The notes under the pieces are model-generated. The model was not told the DNA's origin. It did not search any database and was given only the letters and a program-made list of their open reading frames with translations. A program made the translations under genes and the position numbers. Shown here piece after piece: positions 1 to 11,448 of a stretch of 64,000 nucleotides of DNA. The stretch covers positions 1,130,128-1,194,127 of the forward strand of contig OY811974.1 in NCBI GenBank assembly GCA_963681505.1, written 5' to 3'. Within the stretch, counting starts at the first letter, position 1; each line of letters begins with the position of its first letter. The DNA comes from Eunapius fragilis. Lineage: Eukaryota > Porifera > Demospongiae > Spongillida > Spongillidae.

Positions 1-1118
1 GTCTTAATGTTTGGTGGTGATTATGTGCCAGTGTGCAATAAATTAAGTTGTCCCACTTACCCATCAAGTACCACGCCCACCAAAGTCACGTGCCTCCAAT
101 GACCCCTTCAAGGTGGAAAGGTCTCACTGCAAGAAAAGCTTAGAGACATCTGAGTCTTAATGTTTGGTGGTGATTACGTGCCAGTGTGCAATAAATTAAA
201 TTGTCCCACTCACCCATCAAGTTCCACGCCCACCAAAGTCACGTGCCTCCAATGAACCCTTCAAGGTGGAAAGGTCTCACTGCAAGAAAGGCTTAGAGAC
301 ATCTGAGTCTTAATGTTTGGTGGTGATTATGTGCCAGTGTGCAATAAATTAAATTGTCCCACTTACCCATCAAGTACCACGCCCACCAAAGTCACGTGCC
401 TCCAATGACCCCTTCAAGGTGGAAAGGTCTCACTGCAAGAAAAGCTTAGAGACATCTGAGTCTTAATGTTTGGTGGTGATTACGTGCCAGTGTGCAATAA
501 ATTAAATTGTCCCACTCACCCATCAAGTGCCACGCCCACCAAAGTCACGTGCCTCCAATGACCCCTTCAAGGTGGAAAGGTCTCACTGCAAGAAAAGCTT
601 AGAGACATCTGAGTCTTAATGTTTGGTGGTGATTACGTGCCAGTGTGCAATAAATTAAATTGTCCCACTCACCCATCAAGTGCCACGCCCACCAAAGTCA
701 CGTGCCTCCAATGACCCCTTCAAGGTGGAAAGGTCTCACTGCAAGAAAAGGTTAGAGACATCTGGGTCTTAATGTTTGGTGGTAATTACGTGCCAGTGTG
801 CAATAAATTGAATTGTAGTACTCACCCATGAAGTGCCACGCCCACCAAAGTCACGTGCCTCCAATGACCCCTTCAAGGTAGAAAGGTCTCACTGCAAGAA
901 AAGCTTAGAGACATCTGGGTCTTAATGCGTTGTGGTGATTACGTGCCAGTGTGCAATAAATTTAATTGTCCCACTCACCATCAAGTGCCACGCCCACCAA
1001 AGTCACGTGCCTCCAATGACCCCTTCTAAGGTAGAAAGGTCTCACTGCAAGCAAAGCTCAGGGACATCTGGGCCTTAATGTGTTGTGGTGATTACGTGCC
1101 AGTGCGCAATAAATGGTC
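1..1118. repeat. 153-bp tandem satellite, right end of an array
   Basis: A unit starting GTCTTAATGTTTGGTGGTGA recurs at 1, 154, 307, 460, 613, 766, 919 and about 1072, an exact 153-bp step. The first five copies are nearly identical. The last three carry substitutions and small indels, and the final one breaks off near 1113. The array runs off the left edge, so its size is unknown. Each unit holds a GTCACGTGCC (E-box-like) stretch. No coding potential is seen. The degenerate copies at the right look like the array's edge. Confidence 0.95.
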
Positions 1119-1362
1119 TCCAAAGCAAAGCTTCTTGCCATCCAAAATGATCCACTGGTCAACATATAACTACCACCCGTTAGATACAATTACGCATTCG
1201 TCAACATAGCAAGTGTTGCCACCTAGCACTGCACTGCACACGTGGCACATGTCTTAACACATAACCCTTGCCAACACACCGCCATTCCTGTCCCCCCTCA
1301 CTTCCCTTACCACATGTTAAGCCCAAGCCATGCATCATTAATATCTTAGATACGTACCGACG

Positions 1363-1678
1363 CTTATAGTTCAACTGGTAAACGCCGTCTATGTCCATAA
1401 TGCTCTACGTTCGAACTCTCATTGGAGACATACAGCGGTTCAAATTAATATCAAAGTTATACATGTAAGTTATTTAGATTTGAATGCGTTGCATAATTCA
1501 TTGCGGTGTGCGTATACGTGATATTTCGAGAATACGCACAATGAATAATTGTCACCTAGGGATTCTTGAAATATACCAGGTGGATATTCGAAATATACAC
1601 TACCCTTGGTATATTGATGGTATACGCGAAATATACGCAAAAATATACGCTAGCGTATACTAGGTTTTTTGCACAGTG
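1363..1678 (+). repeat. Interspersed repeat family 1, copy A (possibly SINE-like)
   Basis: This shares most of its length with 27236-27582 and 29608-29969, in the same orientation, and with a diverged reverse copy at 20179-20305. All end in a stretch rich in GTATAC/TATACGC, followed by TTTTTTGCACAGTG. This copy alone has TAGTTCAACTGG at 1367-1378 and CGTTCGAACTC near 1419. These resemble the A and B boxes of a tRNA-type pol III promoter. That reading is inference; copies B and C have only the B-box-like part. Confidence 0.6.
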
Positions 1679-1971
1679 AGTATTGGTGCAGGTGTGCTGT
1701 AAGTCAAATAATACAGAATATAATTTTTTTTTAAACAATGTAGGAAGTACTGCTACTTACATTGCATCATTCCGCGCTTGGAGTTGATCTATTAACACAT
1801 GCATTTAGTTTCTTGTACAAATTGATTGCTACTAAATACCAATCTCATACCTTGCGGTCTAAAATGCCTTCTGTGTGATTCTTGTACTCTCTTCTTCCGT
1901 GTTATGGGTGTATCCAATAATTCTGTATAATGCAAACATGATTTACATATATCAACATATACGACATCTAC

Positions 1972-3258
1972 CTGGTTCTTGAGGCCTTTGTGACAAATTT
2001 TCTGGGGTGGCTGAAGCTGACATTGCAGGGGATGTCAAGGTCTGAAACTCCCGCTGCTCTGATCCTTGCAACGATGAAAACCATTGCCATGCATAGTTTA
2101 TAGCACAACTTATATTCCTAATTACCTGCACTCACAGCCCACTGGGGAGCACCAATTGGGGCTTGCGATGTAGAAGGCAATCCCGCAATTCTCTCCTTGC
2201 ACTGAAACCCAATGGATTCCTTTTCTGACTTCTTCGCAGCAAGCGTTTGTCAAGCTTGAGAATCAACCTGTTGAGAACTTTAAGAATAGCAATTCCATAA
2301 ACATATAATTATTGGCATTTGAAAATTAGGCATTTGAAAATTACCAGCTGATCTCCAAGCAGGGCTGTGGGTTTCCTTCACTTTTTTCTGCTGGTATTCA
2401 GTGTCACTCTCTGATGTCATATACGAAGGATCAATCTGGTCCCATTTGACTCTTTCTTTATCTTTTAGAACTGTTTTTCTGTGTTGATACAACTGAAAAT
2501 ACGCTATTGCAACAAATACCATTTGTTTTGGTTATTTAATAACCTTTTTCTGGGATCTTCGTTTTTTTGACTTTTTTTGATTTGCTGTTACTGTTTCAAC
2601 TCTTGCCTCTGCCAGATCTTTAAATTGCCATCGCCTTGATTCATAATACCTGTATACTGCTCCTGTTGATCATGAATACATTTATTGCAACAATGAATGC
2701 ATGCCGGTGTAATGAATTACTATATTACTAGTGTGAAAGTCATGATACTGGTCAAGTTTTGGTTCTTTCCTAAGTTGGTCTAGCAGCCAAGTTGAAACTA
2801 GCTGGTTGTGGTCACTTCTGTAGCTAGCATTGTCAAAACTGAGAAAATCATTTGACCAAATACAAAAGTACGAACATACCTTTCCTCAACTTTGAACTGC
2901 CTTTCTACTGACAATCCACTGTATATGCACTTTAATGATGTCTAGAACGAGCGATTGAACATTTAGTAATTTTATTTTTTCGTAACTCACACTTAGTTCC
3001 GAAGGAATTCTTCTGGTTGATGGCGATGACTTCACAGAAGCGCTGCTCGCTTGACATTGCGGCGATATATATTTTTTCATGTCTTCAATGTCCTTGGCTA
3101 TTGCATCCATTCTTTGCATCACACCTTGTATGGCAACAGCATTGCTTTGTTGCGCTTTCACCAAATCAGGAATGGTTTCTCTCGTAATTGGAGAAGTGTC
3201 GTTGCAGTCAGAACTAGCAGATGACGCGGAAGATGCATATGGAGTCGTCTGCCCCCTC
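1972..3258 (-). pseudogene. Remnant of a multi-exon gene of unknown function
   Basis: Seven exon-like blocks with GT-AG borders can be read in order: about 2991-3258, 2880-2929, about 2735-2838, 2544-2649, 2345-2478, 2126-2267 and 1972-2064. The first encodes an Asp/Ser-rich segment ending RRIPSELS. The fourth and fifth are basic (QKKSKKRRSQKK) and end ..HSPAWRS. The block at 2126-2267 starts LILKLDKRLLRRSQKR, but then the sensible frame changes (..GAPQWAVSAG), suggesting a frameshift. I do not recognise a domain. The layout resembles repetitive transposon-associated genes of sponges, from memory and unchecked. It may still be a functional gene with an exon boundary I misplaced. Confidence 0.4.
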
Positions 3259-3712
3259 CTGCCATAAAAACAATGCGCATTCATTTCCAAAAAAATATGA
3301 CAGTCACGTGTAATATATGTGCGGATTATGATTAACCCTTTTAAAGTCGAAATAATTGTTACTCTATTTGCAACGCGGATATATAAACGTACACAGCATG
3401 CAGCTGGCGCTTGCACGTATGTATCAGTCTTTTACATTTGTTTGCCGTTCCATGCATGCACAACTGGCAGAGTGGTATTATAATTACAATTCCGATAAAG
3501 AAGTAGGACACTGGTATTGCGCGCATGCATATGCATGCATGTTGTATTAATTGAGCCGGAAAGGAGTGAGGACAGTAGACCAGATGTAGAGCTTGTTGAA
3601 AATTTGAAACGCAATATTGCACTGGTGCAGATCGACTAGCGGTATATACTTTTTTTTTTGCTAATGTATATGTCAAAATACACCACTTTCCTTTATATAT
3701 GTATGATTACAA
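3259..3712. other. No gene seen
   Basis: Short overlapping frames only, with no splice-consistent coding block. It contains a GCATGCATATGCATGCATG alternating stretch near 3520-3540. Confidence 0.6.
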
Positions 3713-3919
3713 CAAATGGCCCAGCTATAGCATTTAGTTTTGTCCGAACAACGTACCGACATGAACTAAATATATATATATATATATAATATATATATAT
3801 ATATACGTTTACACACAGCGAACGTATAGCTAATATACATAAACGTCCGTTTATATTTAGTACATGTCGGTGCGTTGTTCGGACAAATATAAATCCTGTA
3901 TATATAGCTGGGCCATTTG
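3713..3919. mobile_element. 207-bp fold-back (MITE-like) element
   Basis: The two ends are inverted repeats of about 60 bp. The left end starts CAAATGGCCCAGCTATA and continues TTTGTCCGAACAACG; the right end reads back the same with a few differences. The centre is an AT-alternating (TA)n tract at about 3770-3803. No coding capacity and no clear target duplication are seen, so the superfamily is open. Confidence 0.75.
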
Positions 3920-3973
3920 TGGTTTAGGCAATCCTACATATCATGTTGCCTAGACGCGTGTGCAGTGTGCTTA

Positions 3974-4108
3974 TAGAGGGTTCTCACCGTGACGTCACAG
4001 TCGCCATCTTGACAGCATACAATACATAGAAAACGGTAGCCATCTTGAAAGAGAACTACGGCAATGCACGGGTTACCATGATCACGTACCATTTCTGAGA
4101 ACCCTCTA
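3974..4108. mobile_element. 135-bp MITE, PIF/Harbinger-like
   Basis: The 13-bp terminal inverted repeats TAGAGGGTTCTCA / TGAGAACCCTCTA are flanked on both sides by TTA (3971-3973 and 4109-4111). A TTA duplication is typical of PIF/Harbinger elements, which is family knowledge. The interior has CGCCATCTTG and GCCATCTTG and no open frame. Confidence 0.65.
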
Positions 4109-4111
4109 TTA

Positions 4112-4279
4112 TGGATCTATACTTCGAGCTCAAGACAGCATATTGCCTGCCACATCAGAAAACCGCTGCATTAACATATTCATGACCAAATTGCTAACTG
4201 CTGTAAATATAAAGCAGGCTAGCTACATGTATGTATTAGGTAAGGGCCATGCAGCAATGCACTATACGTGTAGTGTAAA

Positions 4280-4310
<31 letters not shown>

Positions 4311-4490
4311 GCTTATTCTAGCTTTGCTTTCTTGAGCCTCTCTCCTTATAATTTAATTGGAAAAAATAGTGAACGTTAAATTTCTATATACAGTTATAGA
4401 TAAGTATACACATCAAAAGGTATGATACTTTTGTCTCAATGAGCTGATGACAACACGTGTGTTGGAATCACTACAAATACTTTTTGTTTC
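4112..4490. other. Non-coding, with a 30-G homopolymer
   Basis: A run of G at 4280-4309 is the only notable structure. No coding block is seen. Confidence 0.6.
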
Positions 4491-4491
4491 A

Positions 4492-5872
4492 CTAAGTCAA
4501 ATTGTAGTTCAAGGTCAGCATGAGCACAAACACATAAGATACGCTGAATAGGAATATAGGTACAAAATGACTGTTCTTCATACTCCTTTTCACACACAAT
4601 AGCCGACTGACCAAACCAGTATTCCTGAGCATGATGTGGTTTGGCCCATTTAATATATGTGTTTTTGAAGCGATCTGATTGATAGTTATGGTATGCTCAA
4701 AAAAGTATTGCACAATTCCGAAATGAGCATCCCCTTTGCTCTGAGATTCACAAAGATCACTGATACACTTTGCTTTAAAATTGATGGTGACAAAAGAATT
4801 TTACATGCCTGAACATACAGAAGCCAGCATTGATAGTGATTTCTTGGCAGTACATCTTTTAAGCACACAGAAGAATATATTGTTATCCAATTTCTCCACT
4901 GGTCCTCTGTAAACCCCGAAAAACTAGATGCAATTTTATTAGGAAGTTGTCCAACACATCGTGGAACATTCATTTTTAAGGCTGTATTAGCAATGGTGTC
5001 TAAGTCAGCCTTTGAGATAATGTTCATTTCTGTCCACACATGCATCATATGCTTTGTGGTACCCAACAAAAAATTATGCATAGGATATACCACATGCATT
5101 CGAATAATGTCAAAGTATGGAAGTTTTACAAGTACTGAATACCTTACTCCAAACTGAGTAACTATGTTTTTCTTTGCAATCTTTGTTGCAGCTTGTAAAT
5201 ATTGTTCAGATTGAATTTTATAATCAGAATTTGACCTCAGATCCCATGTGTCTTGATCATATCCTGAATGATCCATCTTATTTTGAAACACTCCAGATGG
5301 AAATTCTTTCATGCACTTCGAACAGCCACGACAGGCACTATGCCCAGCAAAGCCACATACCTTCCTACATGCTGGTATGTCACACATTACACATATTAGT
5401 GCTATACGAATTGTAATGAACATATGTGACTGATCATGCCACACATTGACACCATCCCAGAATTTAAGCAAATCATCTACAAATGGACCTAAATATGAGT
5501 TAATTCCCTTTTTTGGCTCTGACGGTCCTGGAATTATTCCAAGTAGTATTATATTTTGCATTTTAAATCTATCTTCTCTTGGCAAGTTAAATATAACCAA
5601 ATAAAGTACTCCTACAGAGTATGTGACATGTTTATATGGCTGAAACCAATCACAACCGAGTCCTACTGCTAAATTGTTTGGGAGTGATAAAAATGCCTTT
5701 CCATGAACTGTTTGAAACTCCTCCCAAATTTTGCCATCATATATGTCAAATAAAACATCTTTATCTACCATTCTATTCCGCCATTGCTCACATTTTTCAA
5801 GGAACTTTGGCCGATTTATTAGTTTAGTGATGGCATCTTTAAGATTTTGGTAACAGTACTCCTTGTTGGCTT

Positions 5873-5874
<2 letters not shown>
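4492..5874 (-). pseudogene. CACTA/En-Spm (Transposase_21) transposase, 5'-truncated and frameshifted
   Basis: An open frame of about 395 residues runs from the GAA/TTC array at 5874 down to 4686. It carries the family's hallmark series: a cysteine/tryptophan stretch (FLEKCEQWRNRM), DIYDG, then GLGCDWFQPYKH, LPREDRF, GIIPGPSEPKKGINSYLGPF, CDIPACRKVCGFAGHSACRG and the CSKC zinc-ligand-like motif. These are typical of Transposase_21 transposases of marine invertebrates. The N-terminal third is missing: the frame runs straight into the triplet array. Past 4686 plausible coding continues in other frames (YIPIQRILCVCAHADLE), which suggests frameshift decay. No CACTA-type ends were found. It is a dead copy, with high confidence in the family and low confidence in the boundaries. 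Confidence 0.8.
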
Positions 5875-5904
<30 letters not shown>

Positions 5905-6854
5905 AAGAAGAAGAAGAAGAAGAAGAAGAAGAAGAAGAAGAAGAAGAAGAAGAAGAAGAAGAAGAAGAAGAAGAAGAAGAAGAAGAAGAAGAAGAAGAAG
6001 AAGAAGAAGAAGAAGAAGAAGAAGAAGAAGAAGAAGAAGAAGAAGAAGAAGAAGAAGAAGAAGAAGAAGAAGAAGAAGAAGAAGAAGAAGAAGAAGAAGA
6101 AGAAGAAGAAGAAGAAGAAGAGAAGAAGAAGAAGAAGAAGAAGAAGAAGAAGAAGAAGAAGAAGAAGAAGAAGAAGAAGAAGAAGAAGAAGAAGAAGAAG
6201 AAGAGAAGAAGAAGAAGAAGAAGAAGAAGAAGAAGAAGAAGAAGAAGAAGAAGAAGAAGAAGAAGAAGAAGAAGAAGAAGAAGAAGAAGAAGAAGAAGAA
6301 GAAGAAGAAGAAGAAGAAGAAGAAGAAGAGAAGAAGAAGAAGAAGAAGAAGAAGAAGAAGAAGAAGAAGAAGAAGAAGAAGAAGAAGAAGAAGAAGAAGA
6401 AGAAGAAGAAGAAGAAGAAGAAGAAGAAGAAGAAGAAGAAGAAGAAGAAGAAGAAGAAGAAGAAGAAGAAGAAGAAGAAGAAGAAGAAGAAGAAGAAGAA
6501 GAAGAAGAAGAAGAAGAAGAAGAAGAAGAAGAAGAAGAAGAAGAAGAAGAAGAAGAAGAAGAAGAAGAAGAAGAAGAAGAAGAAGAAGAAGAAGAAGAAG
6601 AAGAAGAAGAAGAAGAAGAAGAAGAAGAAGAAGAAGAAGAAGAAGAAGAAGAAGAAGAAGAAGAAGAAGAAGAAGAAGAAGAAGAAGAAGAAGAAGAAGA
6701 AGAAGAAGAAGAAGAAGAAGAAGAAGAAGAAGAAGAAGAAGAAGAAGAAGAAGAAGAAGAAGAAGAAGAAGAAGAAGAAGAAGAAGAAGAAGAAGAAGAA
6801 GAAGAAGAAGAGAAGAAGAAGAAGAAGAAGAAGAAGAAGAAGAAGAAGAAGAAG
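5875..6854. repeat. 980-bp GAA/TTC triplet array
   Basis: About 326 copies of AAG. There are only four visible phase slips (AAGAGAAG), near 6121, 6204, 6329 and 6811. The long poly-Lys, poly-Phe and poly-Ser frames across it are products of the repeat. Long GAA/TTC tracts can form triplex DNA, which is general knowledge. One end abuts the CACTA remnant, the other a G/C-run sequence ending in CCTACGCCCATG. Confidence 0.98.
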
Positions 6855-6918
6855 GCCCCCCCCAACTTTATGATTGGGGGGGCCACGCCCCCCCCGACCG
6901 CCCGTTCCTACGCCCATG
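6855..6918. mobile_element. Transposon-end-like sequence
   Basis: The minus strand reads CATGGGCGTAGGAACGGGCG followed by a G/C-run hairpin (two C/G runs around ACTTTATGATT). Its first ten bases equal the CATGGGCGTA end of the element at 30660-32026. No partner end was found, so this may be a solo end of a related element. Confidence 0.4.
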
Positions 6919-7712
6919 CTGAAGTGAAGGCATTTTGACAAAAACAACTTCGCTACCCGTAAGTGGTGAACAAAACTGCGATCAAACTCCCACCTGCTGC
7001 ACAATTCTAATTATACGTGAACGCTGCCATGGGAACGCTCAATTTAGCACTCCGCATTACGTAATGATTACGTATGTCAGTTTCATGCCTTATATATATG
7101 ATACCTGATTATGTCCTTCCAGGAGATTTGGTAAAATTTGCGCTCATTAGAGCCATTTCTATTCCGAGTTATACTCACCCGAGAAGAGTAAGAAGAAGAC
7201 GACGATGACGACGACGGAGAAGAAATGCCTGGAGACGAGATAAAACATGATCTTTTTTGTTCTCTTAAAGCAAACAGTTTGAAGACTGGAACAAAACATT
7301 AAAATGACCGTCTATACCTTCTGGTTCGACAGCAACAAAGAACTAAACTATCCGTTTCTCGGTACGCGCGGGTCGCGTTATTAAAAAATGATATTCACGA
7401 CCCGGGTGAATTCCTACATAGGAACTACTATCGCAGTTCCTGATACAGATTTACAAGTGTTGCCCACTCATTAAAATTGTCACTAGTTTTTTTTCGAGTG
7501 ACAACTAAGTTTATCTAGTACTAAGTTTGTCTAGTGACATGCATAATACTGACTTTATTTGCTGTGTGGATACATTCTATTCAATTTGGTCACACAAAAA
7601 AGACTTGTGCAAATCTGCATGCACGTTGTATACTACTTGGAAAAAAAAGCTACTGTATTGTATGAGCCTAGTCTATATACATGCAGTCCTGAAGGGCTTA
7701 AGCTTGCGCGGA
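6919..7712. other. No gene seen
   Basis: No coding block. A short GAC/GAG-rich stretch at about 7195-7235 and an AT-rich tail. This is the region downstream of the cysteine-rich protein gene. Confidence 0.6.
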
Positions 7713-8756
7713 TCACATCCAATAGGCGATGGCAGACATGAACGCTATTAGCAGCACGTTGAACCCCATCACAGCAGAACCACTGTTGAAGATGGTGGAG
7801 CAGTAAGATATCGGCTGTTGGCCGCACAACACTTTTGGACCGTTCAGTACACCAGCATAGCAGCAACTTCCATATTGCTCTAGTGCGTTGATGGCAGAGA
7901 GACACGATGGAGTGCAATAGGTGGAGTTAGTGCAAGATAAATACACAGCAGATGCAAGTGTGCGGTCGTTATCGGAAAGTGACGAACAATTCTTCGCATT
8001 ATTAACAGGCTTTCCACATAAGGTTGAAACAGTTTGATCAGCACCGACTTCACCACTGCATTTCGTATATAAATTGTACAGTGACTGGCACTCCTTAACG
8101 TAGCATGCTCCCAGGCCATTGGTGGTGCTCACTAGTACTGCACGACACACAGCATTCACCGATGGAGTAAACGAGGCCACTTGGAAATTAAGCGGGTATG
8201 TGCCAATGTATGCACATTCGCTGCTCGGAGCTGCGGAGCCGCTGTTAAGGATGGTAGAACACGGCGCTATGAGCTGTTGCCCGCACAGCGCTTTGGGACC
8301 ATTCAGCTCGCTATACCGACAGCATCCACTGTTTTGCTGGAGAGCAGCGATGGCCGCCACACACGAAGGACTGCAGTAGGTGGCGTTACTGCATGCTGAA
8401 CTAACAGCGCTGACCAAACCATAGTCCTGAAGATTAGTGCAATACATGTCATTTACCTTTCCACAATAGAGTGTAGCTAGAAAGTCTGCTTGGGCCGTTC
8501 CCGCGCACTGGGCGTATAGCGTGTACAGCGATTGGCATTCCGCGATGCAGACGGCGCTAGTGTTCCCAGAAGTGAAGATGCTGTTGTAAGCCGTAAGGCA
8601 TTTGCTGCTGATGGACGGAACCAGGGAGGACAGGAGCGGACCACTCCGAAAGTAATCATTTAGGTACGCACACTGGCTGGTGGGAGTGGTCACTGCATTG
8701 CTTCCCATCGTCACTAGCACCAAGAGCAGACCAGTCGAAAGAAGAGACGTAGCCAT
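7713..8756 (-). CDS. Secreted two-module cysteine-rich protein, probably GPI-anchored
   Basis: The product is 347 residues, with a single uninterrupted frame. The start at 8756 is chosen because it begins a clean signal peptide (MATSLLSTGLLLVLVTMGSN) and lies about 50 bp below a TATAAAA box; the frame is open further upstream but that reads as leader. Two tandem modules of about 160 residues share the pattern QCAYL/ECAYI at the start, then C.AECQSLYTLY.QC / CYVKECQSLYNLYTKC, NATYCSPSC / NSTYCTPSC, a CC pair, LNGPK.LCGQQ and CSTI.NSGSA. Several N-glycosylation sequons (NTS, NAT, NST) are visible. The C-terminus is a hydrophobic tail (VLLIAFMSAIAYWM) behind NSGSA, as in GPI-anchor signals. No known family is recognised. 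Surface or extracellular location is inferred. Confidence 0.85.
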   Translation of the reverse strand: MATSLLSTGLLLVLVTMGSNAVTTPTSQCAYLNDYFRSGPLLSSLVPSISSKCLTAYNSIFTSGNTSAVCIAECQSLYTLYAQCAGTAQADFLATLYCGKVNDMYCTNLQDYGLVSAVSSACSNATYCSPSCVAAIAALQQNSGCCRYSELNGPKALCGQQLIAPCSTILNSGSAAPSSECAYIGTYPLNFQVASFTPSVNAVCRAVLVSTTNGLGACYVKECQSLYNLYTKCSGEVGADQTVSTLCGKPVNNAKNCSSLSDNDRTLASAVYLSCTNSTYCTPSCLSAINALEQYGSCCYAGVLNGPKVLCGQQPISYCSTIFNSGSAVMGFNVLLIAFMSAIAYWM

Positions 8757-8806
8757 CTTGACATGCACCGGTGATGAGACTGATGCGTTCCAGTCGTGTT
8801 GTGGGA

Positions 8807-8813
8807 TTTTATA
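8807..8813 (-). promoter_or_regulatory. TATA box of the cysteine-rich protein gene
   Basis: The minus strand reads TATAAAA, about 50 bp before the chosen start codon, giving a start site near 8780. It is unusually canonical, and it supports the shorter start. Confidence 0.6.
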
Positions 8814-8829
8814 CCTACATTCGTGAATT

Positions 8830-9589
8830 CCTGCATGAACCATTGTAATACGGCGGCCCGCCCACATTCCTTATGTGCTGAAGCTACCCTCGCATTCGAC
8901 AGCCGCACATATTCCAGAGGTTATATAGAACGTTATTATGATAATGAGTGGTGTTATGAATACAATTGTGCATGCGCAAGAAAAACAAAACAGGTCAAAA
9001 AGGGTATAATTAGACAAATGCTAAATTAAACATACCGTAATAATGGCGTCATTATCTTACACAGGCAACATTTTACAGTAGGTAACAATATTGATAAGCC
9101 AATCAACCTGCATCAAGCCAGATGTGAGTATTGTATCATGATGATAGTGCTGATAACATTGTACTAGGATCGAAATAAAAAATTGTCACCACATGTTATC
9201 AATCAGTATCTAGCTTGTTATCTTGCGCATGTCTGCTTAACACTGCAAGCAGACTGAGATTATACAAACTACAAAACCATGTTTAACTTTGGTATAACCA
9301 CAGTCATCTAGCAGAGCTTGTACCAGTATTGATACGATGATACCGTAAATAAATAGTAAAAAATATATAAAAAAATAAAAATAGACATGTGTGTAAATGC
9401 ATAGATATGAAAGTTCCCATTGTTTGGATCTCTCCGTCCTACAAATGAAGCCGCCCACAGCTGCAACTTTGTGTTATATCAAAACCACCGACATCACCAG
9501 TTGCCTCTCGAAGAGAACTACAGTTAACAACTCAGGCCACTGCCGTAAGTACATGGGTGCGCATCAAATAGAATAATAAACAGACATAC
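8830..9589. other. AT-rich, no gene seen
   Basis: Only short accidental frames; no repeats of note. Confidence 0.6.
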
Positions 9590-9826
9590 GTAGTGGCTCG
9601 CACATTGTGACAATTTGCATATCCCACATTGGGAAAATATGCCCCATTCATAGTGATGTTAGGCTAGGTGTTTGTATTCGTAGCGATCACTACAACCCAC
9701 CGCCAATGATTTCACTTGGTGATGGAATCTCATTAGAAGGTGGTTATACCAGAGATAATATATAAAGGGATTGGCAACGCGTCACGTGAGCCATAGATAT
9801 TCGTGTGCCATCCGACCTGCTGTGAA

Positions 9827-10476
9827 TCACACGTACATCGAAGTGTGAAAGGGGTACGAAAAAATTCGCTGGCGTTTTGGAACAAAGATGGATAAGCACG
9901 TTTCACTGTAGTACACAAGCAGGTTATTGTGTATGTGTATTTTAACAAGTTTTTCAGGATCGAGAGTTCTCCGCGTGATTTTATTTTTGCCAAGTTCAGC
10001 AAAAATTTTCAATGTTGGGTGCGCTCTTTTTTGTGGGACAGTATCTAGTGAATCGACGGGTGATTCTTTCTGAAATCCGTTACCCCAACTTAAAAATGGT
10101 TGTATTTTAGTGTGCCATTCTTGTTTTGCCAATAACGCGTTCAGAACCACCCGTATAACATATGGAGTATGCAAATCTTGTGGGACAGTGTAGTCATTGC
10201 TATGCAAGCTAGTACTATAAAACCTATACTGGCTAGTAGCACATTCCTTACATTTTAGCGTCCAAGTATAGTGATGTGCACCACGCGTTTGGTTGACAAC
10301 CTGCATTTTTTCGAAGGGAATGTCGCAAAAGAACGGCGAGCGCCCACAGCCTCGCGAGAATAGTCTGCTTCTTGATCGTTGAGTGCTACCACTAGCCTGC
10401 TCTGTCCAGCTTTTATTACCGTTGACAAGAGTGTGTTGTTCCTTTCTTGAATGTGTATAAAAGTTTTAGCATGCAA
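9827..10476 (-). other. Possible coding remnant inside the fold-back element
   Basis: Two overlapping frames (10255-10476 and 9827-10306) have protein-like composition. They would join by a one-base shift near 10305 (ARRSFATFPSKK then MQVVNQTRGAHHYTWTLKC). A CKEC pair is visible. No family is recognised. It could be a decayed element gene or chance. Confidence 0.25.
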
Positions 10477-10629
10477 CCACTACTGCTTAAAACTCTTTTA
10501 AAAATTTCGATTGGTTTCAAACGATCCTACTCTATTCCTCACACCCATCTCGAATGTAACCTTAAAATACCCCCTACATAATCCCCTTTGTCATCTGTGG
10601 TGAGGGGACGGGATTTATTGTTGCTTGGA

Positions 10630-10631
<2 letters not shown>

Positions 10632-10676
<45 letters not shown>
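10632..10676. repeat. (GT)n microsatellite
   Basis: An uninterrupted GT run followed by a G run. Confidence 0.95.
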
Positions 10677-10678
<2 letters not shown>

Positions 10679-11448
10679 TGGGGGGGGGGCAGTGGCAAGG
10701 CAAATTGAGGAAGTATTTCAGGGGATTCAGCAGGAGCAGATGTGATGTAATGGAATGGGTTCAGGAGCTGGTGCACTGTGAAGGGGGTCTGGATCGAGTG
10801 GAATTTGGATAATGCATGGCTGCACAAAAGGCAAAACAGTCCTGAGACTCTTCTTCCCCCCTCCCACTCTTTACTGTAACCATAACTACCGCCAAATAGC
10901 AACCCCCCCCCCCCCCCAGCACCTCCACATGCCCAAACCCCACTACTTTTACTGGAACAGGCCATTACATGTTAGTAAGGTTCACAGTGCACCAAGTTAT
11001 GGTGGCTCTGTATCAATGCAATTAATGCTGCATGGTCGTGAAGCCTCCAGGATATAAATATGACTTTTGTAACTTGTAAGTTAGCAAGGATTAAGCTAGT
11101 AAACCATATCACCCAAAGGTCAATGCTAATCCATTTCTATAGGATTATAGTTGATTGAGGAATAAAGCAAAATTGGTTGTCAGATCAGTGGACTTATGGT
11201 TAGCTTTTCCAGAGATCATGTGACGGTAAGGTGCGGTTGCATGCCGTCAATAACTGCTGGGAGAATCAACAGGGGTATAACCAGAGATAATATATAAAGG
11301 GATTGAAAACGAGTCCACTTAACGCTAATTAACGCGTGCCATCCGCACGTGAATCCATAGAAATTTTTTGTTCCCCTAAGTTTCCAGGCAACCTTGTACT
11401 TTTCAATCAGGCCGAAATGCCAGAGATCATATATAGAATATACCCTTT

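Noticed and set aside
1363-1435. A tRNA gene
   Set aside because: A- and B-box-like motifs exist, but I could not fold an acceptor stem and anticodon arm. It is kept only as a SINE-like repeat.
5819-7004. Very long frames of poly-Phe, poly-Ser, poly-Lys or poly-Glu
   Set aside because: They are translations of the GAA/TTC array. Only the transposase part of the minus frame below 5875 has coding character.
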